64,000 nt of DNA, from the NCBI RefSeq assembly GCF_004683905.1, contig NZ_CP038438.1:4588001-4652000 (forward strand). Direction: 5' to 3'. The translations under genes were made by a program, and so were the position numbers. Shown here in pieces: positions 51,524-61,260 of this stretch. Within the stretch, counting starts at the first letter, position 1. Every line of letters starts with the position of its first letter. The notes beneath the pieces are model-generated. The model was given only the letters and a program-made list of their open reading frames with translations. It made no database searches and had not been told where the DNA came from. The stretch is from Pseudomonas fluorescens (GTDB taxonomy: Bacteria > Pseudomonadota > Gammaproteobacteria > Pseudomonadales > Pseudomonadaceae).

Positions 51524-52534
51524 ATGGCGTTCAACATCCACAACCGTAACCTGCTCAGCCTGGAACACCACACCCCACGTGAGCTGCGTTATCTGCTCGA
51601 CCTGTCCCGCGATCTGAAACGCGCGAAATACACCGGCACCGAACAGCAACACCTCAAGGGCAACAACATCGCCCTGATCTTCGAAAAAACCTCGACCCGC
51701 ACCCGTTGCGCGTTCGAAGTGGCGGCGTACGACCAAGGCGCCAACGTCACCTACATCGACCCGAACTCGTCGCAGATCGGCCACAAGGAAAGCATGAAAG
51801 ACACGGCCCGCGTGCTGGGTCGCATGTACGACGCCATCGAATACCGTGGTTTCAAACAAGAAATCGTCGAAGAGCTGGCGAAGTTCGCCGGGGTGCCGGT
51901 GTTCAACGGCCTGACCGACGAATATCACCCAACGCAAATGATCGCCGACGTGCTGACCATGCGTGAACACGCCGACAAGCCGATCCACGAAATCAGCTAC
52001 GCCTACCTCGGCGACGCGCGCAACAACATGGGCAACTCGCTGCTGCTGGTCGGCGCCAAGCTCGGCATGGACGTGCGCATCTGCGCGCCGAAAGCCCTGT
52101 GGCCGCATGACGATCTGGTCGATCGCTGCAAGAAATACGCGGAAGAATCCGGCGCGCGCATCACCCTGACCGAAGACCCGAAAGCCGCAGTCAAAGGCGT
52201 CGATTTCATCCACACCGACGTCTGGGTGTCGATGGGCGAGCCGGTTGAGGCATGGGCCGAACGTATCCAGCAACTGCTGCCGTACCAGGTCAACAAAGAG
52301 CTGATGAAAGCCACCGGCAACCCGCGCACCAAGTTCATGCACTGCCTGCCGGCGTTTCACAACAGCGATACCAAGGTCGGCAAACAGATCGCCGAACAGT
52401 ATCCGCACCTGGCCAACGGCATCGAAGTCACCGACGACGTGTTCGAGTCGCCCGCCTGCATCGCCTTCGAGCAAGCGGAAAACCGCATGCACACGATCAA
52501 GGCGATCCTGGTCTCGACCCTGGCTGATCTGTAA
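51524..52534 (+). CDS. arcB: Ornithine carbamoyltransferase, catabolic
   Basis: A 336-residue trimeric-family enzyme that splits citrulline with phosphate to ornithine and carbamoyl phosphate. Carbamoyl-phosphate loop FEKTSTRTRCAFEVAAYDQG lies at about residues 52-71, the HPTQ-equivalent at EYHPTQMIAD (about 131-140), and HCLPAFHNSDTKVG with the catalytic Cys at about 273-286. The length matches catabolic enzymes. It follows arcA by 69 bp. Confidence 0.96.
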   Translation: MAFNIHNRNLLSLEHHTPRELRYLLDLSRDLKRAKYTGTEQQHLKGNNIALIFEKTSTRTRCAFEVAAYDQGANVTYIDPNSSQIGHKESMKDTARVLGRMYDAIEYRGFKQEIVEELAKFAGVPVFNGLTDEYHPTQMIADVLTMREHADKPIHEISYAYLGDARNNMGNSLLLVGAKLGMDVRICAPKALWPHDDLVDRCKKYAEESGARITLTEDPKAAVKGVDFIHTDVWVSMGEPVEAWAERIQQLLPYQVNKELMKATGNPRTKFMHCLPAFHNSDTKVGKQIAEQYPHLANGIEVTDDVFESPACIAFEQAENRMHTIKAILVSTLADL

Positions 52535-52568
52535 CCGGAATAGCTCCCACTGAAGGAACCGGCTCCAA

Positions 52569-52660
52569 ATGTGGGAGCGGGCTTGCTCGCGAAAGCGGTG
52601 TGTCATTCAACAGAGATGTCGACTGATCCGCCGCCTTCGGGAGCAAGCCCCCTCCCACCA
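52569..52660. repeat. REP pair (family 1) inside the arc operon
   Basis: Inverted REP cores between arcB and arcC; the right copy has CCCCCTCCCACC in place of CCCGCTCCCACA. It may affect the relative amount of arcC transcript. Confidence 0.85.
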
Positions 52661-52726
52661 AGGCCCCCGGTTCCGGCAGTGCGACCGAGTCGTTTGCCAT
52701 TCCTCTGTTTTAGAAGGACATGCACC

Positions 52727-53656
52727 ATGCGTATCGTCGTAGCTCTGGGCGGTAACGCCCTGCTCCGTCGTGGCGAGCCGATGACCGCTGACAACCAGCG
52801 CGCCAACATCCGCATCGCCACCGAGCAAATCGCCAAGATCCATCCCGGCAACCAACTGGTCATCGCCCACGGCAATGGCCCGCAAGTCGGCCTGCTGTCG
52901 TTGCAGGCAGCGGCCTACACCTCCGTCACCCCTTACCCGCTGGACGTGCTCGGTGCCGAAACCGAAGGCATGATCGGCTACATCATCGAACAGGAACTGG
53001 GCAACCTGCTGGACTTCGAAGTGCCGTTCGCCACCCTGCTGACCCAGGTTGAAGTCGACGCCAAGGACCCGGCCTTCCAGAACCCGAGCAAACCGATCGG
53101 CCCGGTCTACGACAAAGCCGAAGCGGAAAAACTCGCCGCCGAGAAAGGTTGGGCCATCGCTCCGGACGGCGACAAGTTCCGTCGTGTGGTGGCCAGCCCA
53201 CGGCCAAAACGCATCTTCGAGATCCGTCCGATCAAGTGGCTGCTGGACAAGGGCAGCATCGTCATCTGCGCCGGTGGCGGCGGGATTCCGACCATGTACG
53301 ACGAGCACCGCAACCTCAAGGGCATCGAGGCGGTGATCGACAAAGACCTGTGCTCGTCGCTGCTCGCCGAGCAACTGGAAGCCGACTTGCTGGTGATCGC
53401 CACCGACGTCAACGCGGCGTTCATCGACTACGGCAAGCCGTCGCAGAAAGCCATCGCCGAAGCCCACCCGGATGAACTGGAACGCCTCGGTTTCGCCGCT
53501 GGCTCCATGGGGCCGAAGGTGCAGGCAGCCTGCGAATTCGCGCGTCATACTGGCAAGGTCGCGGTGATCGGTTCGCTCGCGGACATCGAAGCGATCGTCC
53601 AGGGCACTGCCGGCACACGCGTCAGCACGGCGAAGCCGGGCATCAGCTATCGATAA
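52727..53656 (+). CDS. arcC: Carbamate kinase
   Basis: A 309-residue kinase making ATP from carbamoyl phosphate, the energy-yielding step of the deiminase pathway. It has MRIVVALGGNALLRRGEP, VIAHGNGPQVGLLSLQ (about residues 44-59), IVICAGGGGIPTM and AGSMGPKVQAACEFA. GAAGGA lies 8 bp before ATG 52727; the upstream in-frame extension runs through the REP pair. It is the last gene of arcDABC and is followed by a hairpin. Confidence 0.95.
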   Translation: MRIVVALGGNALLRRGEPMTADNQRANIRIATEQIAKIHPGNQLVIAHGNGPQVGLLSLQAAAYTSVTPYPLDVLGAETEGMIGYIIEQELGNLLDFEVPFATLLTQVEVDAKDPAFQNPSKPIGPVYDKAEAEKLAAEKGWAIAPDGDKFRRVVASPRPKRIFEIRPIKWLLDKGSIVICAGGGGIPTMYDEHRNLKGIEAVIDKDLCSSLLAEQLEADLLVIATDVNAAFIDYGKPSQKAIAEAHPDELERLGFAAGSMGPKVQAACEFARHTGKVAVIGSLADIEAIVQGTAGTRVSTAKPGISYR

Positions 53657-53666
53657 TTAGAAACTC

Positions 53667-53692
53667 AAGGGCAGGCCCAGGGGGCTGCCCTT
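53667..53692 (+). terminator. Hairpin terminator after arcC
   Basis: AAGGGCAG/CTGCCCTT 8-bp stem with a 10-nt loop starting 11 bp beyond the arcC stop. The T tail is short (TTCTCC), so termination may be partial. Confidence 0.5.
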
Positions 53693-53719
53693 CTCCCATG
53701 CCTTGATCAGGAGAAACCC

Positions 53720-54082
53720 ATGGCCATATTCAACCCCGGTCATTTGCACATCGAGCGACATGCGTTGACGCCAGATGACGTCAGTTACGACCTGTGCCTC
53801 GACTATGAAGTGTTCACCGATCCGCAAAAAGGCAAAGGGATACAGTTCACCCTGCACGGCAATATGCAGGGCAAGGACATGAAGGAAGCGTTTTTCCTGC
53901 CCAAGGAAGAGGCTTACAACTTCGCCCGCGACGTGACCCGGATTGCCGAGAAATACGGGATTCCAAAGGCTCACAGCCAGATCGGTTCGGTGCACAAACA
54001 TTACGATCTGATGTTTGAGGACATCCGGCAGAAGTTGAATATGCAATCCGGGGATCCGGTTAATCCCGAGCATTTCGAGTAA
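53720..54082 (+). CDS. DUF5064-family protein
   Basis: A 120-residue soluble protein beginning MAIFNPGHLHIERHALTPDD, with FFLPKEEAYNFARDVTRIAE (about residues 55-74). It is typical of a Pseudomonas-restricted family of unknown function, with no signal peptide or membrane helix. GATCAGGAGAAACCC precedes the ATG. It lies downstream of arcC with a hairpin between, and a family 3 repeat follows. Confidence 0.8.
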   Translation: MAIFNPGHLHIERHALTPDDVSYDLCLDYEVFTDPQKGKGIQFTLHGNMQGKDMKEAFFLPKEEAYNFARDVTRIAEKYGIPKAHSQIGSVHKHYDLMFEDIRQKLNMQSGDPVNPEHFE

Positions 54083-54090
54083 CCCCAAAA

Positions 54091-54253
54091 GCCCCCTCAC
54101 CCTAACCCTCTCCCAGAGGGAGAGAGGACTGACCGAGTTGCTCGCTCAAGGTACACCGACCTGAAATAGCGAGCCGAACTCAAGTTTTGAAAAGCCCCCA
54201 ATCTGCTCCCTTTCCCCCTCGCCCCTCTGGGGAGAGGGCTGGGGTGAGGGGTA
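54091..54253. repeat. Family 3 inverted repeat unit
   Basis: CCCCTCACCCTAACCCTCTC at the left and GAGAGGGCTGGGGTGAGGGG at the right; the interior has GACCTGAAAT and GACTGACCGAG as in the other copies, plus an extra CCCCTCTGGGGAG palindrome. Confidence 0.8.
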
Positions 54254-54347
54254 GATCTCCAGCACGACAACAATCTCAAGATTTCACCCCAGTCCCCCAT
54301 CAAGGCATACTTGCCCCCCTCCGCATTCCAGAACACTGAACCGCCCC

Positions 54348-55856
54348 ATGCGTATCCACGTCAGCTTCATCGACCGCGTCGGCATCACCCAGGAAGTCCT
54401 GGCTATCCTCGGTGGGCGCAATCTCAATCTGGATGCGGTGGAGATGATTCCGCCCAACGTCTACATCGATGCACCGACCTTGAGCCCGCAAGTGCTCGAA
54501 GAGCTCAAAGATGCGTTGTTCCGGGTGCGCGGCGTGGAGGCCGTGGTGGTGGTCGACATCCTCCCTGGTCAGCGTCGGCACTTGCAGCTCGATGCGCTGC
54601 TCGCGGCGATGACCGATCCGGTACTTGCCCTCGATAGCGCCGGCAAGGTGCTGCTGGCCAACCCGGCACTGATTGCGCTGTACGGGCGTGAACCGGCGGG
54701 GGAAAGTGTCTCTGAGCTGTTCAACGATCCCGGCCTGCTGGAAACCCTGCTCGAACAAGGCTTCCGCCTGCCGCTGCGTGAGATCACCGTCAATGGCCAG
54801 ACCCTGCTGCTCGACGCCACACCGATCACCGACGCCGGCGCGCTGCTGACCCTTTATCAGCCAAACCGCATCGGTGAACAGCTCTCGGCATTGCACCATG
54901 ACCACGCCGAAGGCTTCGATGCGCTGCTCGGCGAATCCCCGGCGATCCGCACGCTGAAGGCCCGCGCGCAACGAGTCGCAGCCCTCGACGCACCGCTGCT
55001 GATTCAAGGCGAAACCGGCACCGGTAAAGAACTGGTGGCCCGCGCTTGCCACGCGATCAGTGCGCGGCACAGTGCGCCGTTTCTCGCGCTGAACTGCGCG
55101 GCGCTGCCGGAAAACCTCGCCGAGAGCGAACTGTTCGGCTACGCCCCCGGTGCCTTTACCGGCGCGCAACGTGGCGGCAAACCGGGGCTGATGGAACTGG
55201 CCAACCAGGGCACGGTGTTTCTCGACGAGATCGGCGAGATGTCGCCGTACTTGCAGGCCAAGTTATTGCGCTTTCTGAATGACGGCAGCTTCCGTCGGGT
55301 CGGCGGTGATCGCGAGGTGAAGGTCAACGTGCGGATCCTCAGCGCCACGCACCGCGACCTGGAAAAAATGGTCAGCGAAGGCCTGTTCCGCGAAGACCTG
55401 TTCTACCGCCTCAACGTGCTCAACGTTGAAGTGCCGCCGCTGCGTGAACGCGGTCAGGACATCCTGCTGCTGGCGCGTTACTTCATGCAGCAGGCCTGTG
55501 CGCAGATTCAGCGCCCGGTCTGCCGCCTCGCGCCCGGCACCTATCCGGCGCTGCTCGGCAACCGCTGGCCGGGCAACGTGCGGCAGTTGCAGAACGTGAT
55601 CTTCCGCGCCGCGGCGATCTGCGAAAGCAGCCTGGTCGATATTGGTGATCTCGACATCGCCGGCACCTCGGTGGCGCGGCAGACCGACAGCGACGTCGAC
55701 AGCCTTGAACAAGCCGTCGAATCCTTCGAAAAATCGCTGCTGGAAAAACTCTACGTCAGCTACCCCTCAACCCGCCAACTGGCCAGCCGCCTGCAGACTT
55801 CGCACACGGCAATCGCCCATCGCCTGCGCAAGTACGGCATCCCCAATAAACCGTAA
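54348..55856 (+). CDS. gcsR: TyrR-like sigma-54-dependent regulator of the glycine cleavage system
   Basis: A 502-residue enhancer-binding protein with an N-terminal ACT domain (about 1-72; FIDRVGITQEVLAILGGRNL), a PAS domain (about 78-185), a central AAA+ domain (about 205-430) with Walker A GETGTGKE and the sigma-54 contact loop ELFGYAPGAFTGAQ, and a C-terminal Fis-type HTH (about 458-500; TRQLASRLQTSHTAIAHRLR). It should sense glycine through the ACT domain. It lies directly upstream of gcvH on the same strand, with GcsR-type 18-bp sites and a sigma-54 promoter in the gap, as for PA2449 in P. aeruginosa. Confidence 0.9.
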   Translation: MRIHVSFIDRVGITQEVLAILGGRNLNLDAVEMIPPNVYIDAPTLSPQVLEELKDALFRVRGVEAVVVVDILPGQRRHLQLDALLAAMTDPVLALDSAGKVLLANPALIALYGREPAGESVSELFNDPGLLETLLEQGFRLPLREITVNGQTLLLDATPITDAGALLTLYQPNRIGEQLSALHHDHAEGFDALLGESPAIRTLKARAQRVAALDAPLLIQGETGTGKELVARACHAISARHSAPFLALNCAALPENLAESELFGYAPGAFTGAQRGGKPGLMELANQGTVFLDEIGEMSPYLQAKLLRFLNDGSFRRVGGDREVKVNVRILSATHRDLEKMVSEGLFREDLFYRLNVLNVEVPPLRERGQDILLLARYFMQQACAQIQRPVCRLAPGTYPALLGNRWPGNVRQLQNVIFRAAAICESSLVDIGDLDIAGTSVARQTDSDVDSLEQAVESFEKSLLEKLYVSYPSTRQLASRLQTSHTAIAHRLRKYGIPNKP

Positions 55857-55872
55857 GCCGCACGCGGTCAAA

Positions 55873-55966
55873 AATGTGGGAGCGGGCTTGCTCGCGAATG
55901 CGGTGGGCCATTCAACAGTGATGTCGACTGACCTGACGCTTTCGCGAGCAAGCCCGCTCCCACAGG
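55873..55966. repeat. REP pair (family 1) after gcsR
   Basis: Inverted REP cores spaced by about 45 bp, 17 bp past the gcsR stop. Confidence 0.9.
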
Positions 55967-56012
55967 GGGTTCATGTGACGGATTCGAAATCCGTTCAAAA
56001 CCGACCTCCATC

Positions 56013-56030
56013 TGTACTGAAAGCGCTACA
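56013..56030. promoter_or_regulatory. GcsR-type site 1
   Basis: TGTACTGAAAGCGCTACA, an 18-bp near-palindrome fitting TGTAACG-N4-CGTTCCG, the GcsR consensus known from P. aeruginosa. Confidence 0.55.
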
Positions 56031-56031
56031 G

Positions 56032-56049
56032 CGGAACGATATCGATACA
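56032..56049. promoter_or_regulatory. GcsR-type site 2
   Basis: Read on the minus strand as TGTATCGATATCGTTCCG, with one mismatch to TGTAACG-N4-CGTTCCG. Just 1 bp separates it from site 1. Confidence 0.65.
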
Positions 56050-56112
56050 CCATCCTCCGACCGCCGCTGCGCAAGGCTTTGATCCGCTTCAGCTTTTCTC
56101 CCCGCCCCAAGC

Positions 56113-56130
56113 TGTAGCGATTTCGCTACA
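56113..56130. promoter_or_regulatory. GcsR-type site 3
   Basis: TGTAGCGATTTCGCTACA is a perfect palindromic version of the site, about 90 bp before the predicted transcription start. Confidence 0.6.
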
Positions 56131-56194
56131 GAAGCCCCATGCCCATCACAACCAGAAACATATAACTATTTGATTTATATAGACAAATACAATC

Positions 56195-56210
56195 TGGCCG
56201 CGTTCTTGCT
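56195..56210 (+). promoter_or_regulatory. Sigma-54 promoter of gcvH-gcvP-sdaA-gcvT
   Basis: TGGCCGCGTTCTTGCT has the -24 GG and -12 GC at the required spacing (consensus TGGCACG-N4-TTGCW). It lies 86 bp before the gcvH ATG and downstream of the GcsR-type sites. Confidence 0.75.
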
Positions 56211-56295
56211 AAGTAACCGCTCATAAAATCAGGGCTTTCATGCCCAAGCCTTCCACCGCGTCCACCAGACGAGTCTGGCCCCCTTAGGAGTTTCC

Positions 56296-56679
56296 ATGAG
56301 CGAGTTGCGTTTTACTGAAGATCACGAATGGCTGCGCACCGAAGCTGACGGCAGCGTTACTGTCGGCATCACCGCTTTCGCGCAGAACGCTTTGGGCGAC
56401 GTGGTGTTCGTGCAACTGCCTGAGCTGCAGGCTTACGAAAAAGGCGCCGAAGCCGCCACCGTGGAATCGGTGAAAGCCGCCAGCGGCGTGTACATGCCGC
56501 TCGACGGTGAAGTTGTGGAAGTGAACCCGGCACTGGACGGCAGCCCGGAACTGGTCAACGAAGATCCGCTGGGCGAAGGCTGGTTCTTCCGCTTCCAGCC
56601 AAGCGACGCCGCCGCTGTCGGCAAACTGCTCGATCAAGACGCCTACGACCGCCTGATCAAAGCCCAAGCCGAAGCCTGA
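56296..56679 (+). CDS. gcvH: Glycine cleavage system H protein
   Basis: A 127-residue lipoyl carrier that shuttles the aminomethyl group between GcvP, GcvT and the dihydrolipoyl dehydrogenase. The lipoylation Lys60 is in ATVESVKAASGVYMPLDGEV; DHEWLRTEADGSVTVGITAF is the N-terminal signature. TTAGGAG precedes the ATG. It is the first gene of the operon behind the sigma-54 promoter; gcvP starts 11 bp after its stop. It is probably the GcsR-controlled (second-copy) H protein. Confidence 0.95.
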   Translation: MSELRFTEDHEWLRTEADGSVTVGITAFAQNALGDVVFVQLPELQAYEKGAEAATVESVKAASGVYMPLDGEVVEVNPALDGSPELVNEDPLGEGWFFRFQPSDAAAVGKLLDQDAYDRLIKAQAEA

Positions 56680-56690
56680 GGAGTAACGAC

Positions 56691-59543
56691 ATGACCCAAG
56701 TAAACCTCAGCACTGCCAACGAATTCATCGCCCGTCACATCGGCCCGCGCGCCGGTGACGAGCAAGCCATGCTCAACAGCCTCGGCTTCGACTCGCTCGA
56801 AGCGCTGAGCGCCAGCGTCATCCCGGAAAGCATCAAGGGCACCAGCGTGCTCGGCCTGGACGACGGCCTGAGCGAAGCCGATGCACTGGCGATGATCAAA
56901 TCGATCGCCGGCAAAAACCAACTGTTCAAGACCTACATCGGCCAGGGCTACTACAACTGCCACACGCCGTCACCGATCCTGCGCAACCTGTTGGAAAACC
57001 CGGCCTGGTACACCGCTTACACCCCGTACCAGCCGGAAATTTCCCAGGGCCGTCTCGAAGCGCTGCTGAACTTCCAGACCCTGATCAGCGATCTCACCGG
57101 CCTGCCGATCGCCAACGCTTCCCTGCTCGACGAAGCCACCGCCGCTGCCGAAGCCATGACCTTCTGCAAACGCCTGAGCAAGAACAAGGGCAGCCATCAG
57201 TTCTTCGCCTCGATCCACAGCCACCCGCAAACCCTCGACGTGCTGCGCACCCGTGCCGAGCCGCTGGGCATCGAAGTGGTGGTTGGCGATGAGCGTGAAC
57301 TGAGCGACGTCACGCCGTTCTTCGGCGCGCTGCTGCAATACCCGGCGAGCAACGGTGATGTGTTCGACTACCGCGAACTGACCGAGCGCTTCCACGCCGC
57401 CAACGCGCTGGTGGCCGTGGCTGCTGATCTGCTGGCCCTGACTTTGCTGACCGCTCCGGGCGAGTTCGGCGCCGACGTCGCCATCGGTTCCGCGCAACGC
57501 TTCGGCGTGCCGCTGGGCTTCGGTGGCCCGCACGCGGCTTACTTCTCCACCAAGGATGCGTTCAAGCGTGACATGCCGGGCCGTCTGGTCGGCGTTTCGG
57601 TTGACCGCTTCGGCAAACCGGCCCTGCGTCTGGCGATGCAGACCCGCGAGCAACACATCCGCCGCGAGAAGGCCACCTCGAACATCTGCACCGCACAAGT
57701 GCTGCTGGCCAACATCGCCAGCATGTACGCCGTGTACCACGGCCCGAAAGGCCTGACCCAGATCGCCAACCGCGTGCATCACCTGACCGCGATTCTGGCC
57801 AAGGGCCTGAGCGCACTGGGCGCTCAAGTCGAGCAGACAAGCTTCTTCGACACCCTGACCATCGCCACCGGCGCACACACCGCCGCGCTGCACGACAAGG
57901 CGCATGCCGCGCAGATCAACCTGCGGGTGATCGACGCCCAGCGTCTGGGCCTGTCGGTGGACGAAACCACCACTCAGACTGATATCGAAACCCTGTGGGG
58001 TCTGTTCGCCAACGGCAAGGCCCTGCCGGACTTCACTGCACTGGCTACTTCGGTGCAAAGCACCATCCCGTCCACGCTGGTACGCCAATCACCGATCCTC
58101 AGCCACCCGGTATTCAACCGTTATCACTCGGAAACCGAGCTGATGCGCTACCTGCGCAAACTGGCGGACAAGGACCTGGCACTGGATCGCACCATGATCC
58201 CGTTGGGCTCGTGCACCATGAAACTCAACGCCGCCAGCGAAATGATCCCGGTGACCTGGGCCGAATTCGGCGCCCTGCACCCGTTCGCCCCAGCAGCGCA
58301 GAGCGCCGGCTACCAGCAACTGACCGACGAACTGGAAGCGATGCTCTGCGCCGCCACCGGTTACGACGCGATCTCGCTGCAACCGAACGCCGGTTCGCAA
58401 GGTGAGTACGCAGGCCTGCTGGCGATTCGCGCGTACCACCAGAGCCGTGGCGACGAGCGCCGCGACATCTGCCTGATCCCGTCGTCGGCCCACGGCACCA
58501 ACCCGGCCACCGCCAACATGGCCGGCATGCGCGTGGTGGTGACCGCGTGCGATGCGCGCGGCAACGTCGATATCGAAGACCTGCGCGCCAAAGCCATCGA
58601 GCACCGCGAACACCTCGCGGCGCTGATGATCACCTACCCGTCGACTCACGGCGTGTTCGAAGAAGGCATCCGCGAAATCTGCGGAATCATTCACGACAAC
58701 GGCGGCCAGGTGTACATCGACGGCGCCAACATGAACGCGATGGTCGGCCTCTGCGCGCCGGGCAAATTCGGCGGCGACGTCTCGCACCTGAATCTGCACA
58801 AAACCTTCTGCATTCCGCACGGCGGTGGCGGCCCGGGCGTCGGCCCGATCGGCGTCAAGTCGCACCTGACCCCGTTCCTGCCGGGTCACGGCCAGATGGC
58901 ACGCAAGGAAGGCGCGGTCTGTGCGGCGCCGTTCGGCAGCGCGAGCATTCTGCCGATCACCTGGATGTACATTCGCATGATGGGCGGCGCCGGTCTGAAG
59001 CGTGCTTCGCAACTGGCGATCCTCAATGCCAACTACATTTCCCGTCGCCTCGAAGAGCACTATCCAGTGCTGTACACCGGCAGCAACGGGCTGGTGGCGC
59101 ACGAATGCATCCTCGACCTGCGTCCACTGAAAGACAGCAGCGGCATCAGCGTCGATGACGTTGCCAAGCGCCTGATCGACTTCGGTTTCCATGCCCCGAC
59201 CATGTCGTTCCCGGTCGCCGGCACGCTGATGATCGAGCCGACCGAAAGTGAATCCAAGGAAGAACTGGACCGCTTCTGCGACGCCATGATCCGCATCCGC
59301 GAAGAAATCCGCGCGGTGGAAAACGGCACGCTGGACAAGGACGACAACCCGTTGAAAAACGCCCCGCACACTGCTGCGGAACTGGTCGGCGAGTGGACCC
59401 ACCCGTACAGCCGTGAGCAGGCCGTTTATCCGGTAACGTCGTTGATCGAAGGCAAATACTGGCCGCCGGTCGGTCGTGTCGACAACGTGTTCGGCGACCG
59501 CAACCTGGTCTGCGCCTGCCCGTCGATCGAAAGCTACGCTTAA
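56691..59543 (+). CDS. gcvP: Glycine dehydrogenase (decarboxylating), P protein
   Basis: A 950-residue PLP enzyme fused from N- and C-terminal halves, as in most gammaproteobacteria. It decarboxylates glycine and loads the residue on GcvH. It has RHIGPRAGDEQAMLNSLG at the N-terminus, IGQGYYNCHTPSPILRNLLE, and the PLP Lys704 in HLNLHKTFCIPHGGGGPGVG. The C-terminal part has GHGQMARKEGAVCAAPFGSA. It is in the gcv operon; a hairpin and REP pair follow instead of a glyA gene. Confidence 0.96.
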   Translation: MTQVNLSTANEFIARHIGPRAGDEQAMLNSLGFDSLEALSASVIPESIKGTSVLGLDDGLSEADALAMIKSIAGKNQLFKTYIGQGYYNCHTPSPILRNLLENPAWYTAYTPYQPEISQGRLEALLNFQTLISDLTGLPIANASLLDEATAAAEAMTFCKRLSKNKGSHQFFASIHSHPQTLDVLRTRAEPLGIEVVVGDERELSDVTPFFGALLQYPASNGDVFDYRELTERFHAANALVAVAADLLALTLLTAPGEFGADVAIGSAQRFGVPLGFGGPHAAYFSTKDAFKRDMPGRLVGVSVDRFGKPALRLAMQTREQHIRREKATSNICTAQVLLANIASMYAVYHGPKGLTQIANRVHHLTAILAKGLSALGAQVEQTSFFDTLTIATGAHTAALHDKAHAAQINLRVIDAQRLGLSVDETTTQTDIETLWGLFANGKALPDFTALATSVQSTIPSTLVRQSPILSHPVFNRYHSETELMRYLRKLADKDLALDRTMIPLGSCTMKLNAASEMIPVTWAEFGALHPFAPAAQSAGYQQLTDELEAMLCAATGYDAISLQPNAGSQGEYAGLLAIRAYHQSRGDERRDICLIPSSAHGTNPATANMAGMRVVVTACDARGNVDIEDLRAKAIEHREHLAALMITYPSTHGVFEEGIREICGIIHDNGGQVYIDGANMNAMVGLCAPGKFGGDVSHLNLHKTFCIPHGGGGPGVGPIGVKSHLTPFLPGHGQMARKEGAVCAAPFGSASILPITWMYIRMMGGAGLKRASQLAILNANYISRRLEEHYPVLYTGSNGLVAHECILDLRPLKDSSGISVDDVAKRLIDFGFHAPTMSFPVAGTLMIEPTESESKEELDRFCDAMIRIREEIRAVENGTLDKDDNPLKNAPHTAAELVGEWTHPYSREQAVYPVTSLIEGKYWPPVGRVDNVFGDRNLVCACPSIESYA

Positions 59544-59551
59544 CCGAAGGA

Positions 59552-59576
59552 GGGGCAGGTTTACCTGCCCCGATTT
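59552..59576 (+). terminator. Hairpin after gcvP (possible attenuating terminator)
   Basis: GGGGCAGGT-TT-ACCTGCCCC 9-bp stem followed by GATTTTC. The weak T tail suggests partial termination within the operon. Confidence 0.55.
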
Positions 59577-59597
59577 TCAGCAACACCATAGATCCCA

Positions 59598-59690
59598 ATG
59601 TGGGAGCGGGCTTGCTCGCGAATGCGGTGTATCAATCGCCATCAATGTTGCCTGACACACCGCATTCGCGAGCAAGCCCGCTCCCACAGG
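59598..59690. repeat. REP pair (family 1) between gcvP and sdaA
   Basis: Inverted REP cores spaced by about 45 bp. It occupies the interval where glyA2 lies in P. aeruginosa. Confidence 0.9.
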
Positions 59691-59751
59691 GGATTTGTGT
59701 CCAGCCTCGAGCTTGCGCCAATTCCTATAACAAGAAACCGGAGAACCACTC

Positions 59752-61128
<1,377 letters not shown>

Positions 61129-61140
61129 TTTATGTCCTCT

Positions 61141-61201
61141 CTTTGGGAGAGGACCGCACTTAGCCCCCTCTCCCTCGGGAGAGGGCTGGGGTGAGGGGCT
61201 T
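61141..61201. repeat. Partial family 3 repeat
   Basis: Only the GGGAGAGGGCTGGGGTGAGG arm with a short CCCTCTCCCTCGGGAGAGGG palindrome, between sdaA and gcvT. The left arm found in the full copies is missing. Confidence 0.7.
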
Positions 61202-61260
61202 TTGATCTTGATCTAAATCTAGCCCCATGCCCCCAAACTCAAACTTTCAAGGAGCCACGC

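Larger units (their letters stand above)
55857..56295. other. gcsR-gcvH regulatory region
   Basis: A 439-bp gap with a REP pair, three 18-bp GcsR-type sites, an AT-rich bend-prone stretch (56155-56190), a sigma-54 promoter and the gcvH leader. No ORF was found. Confidence 0.7.
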
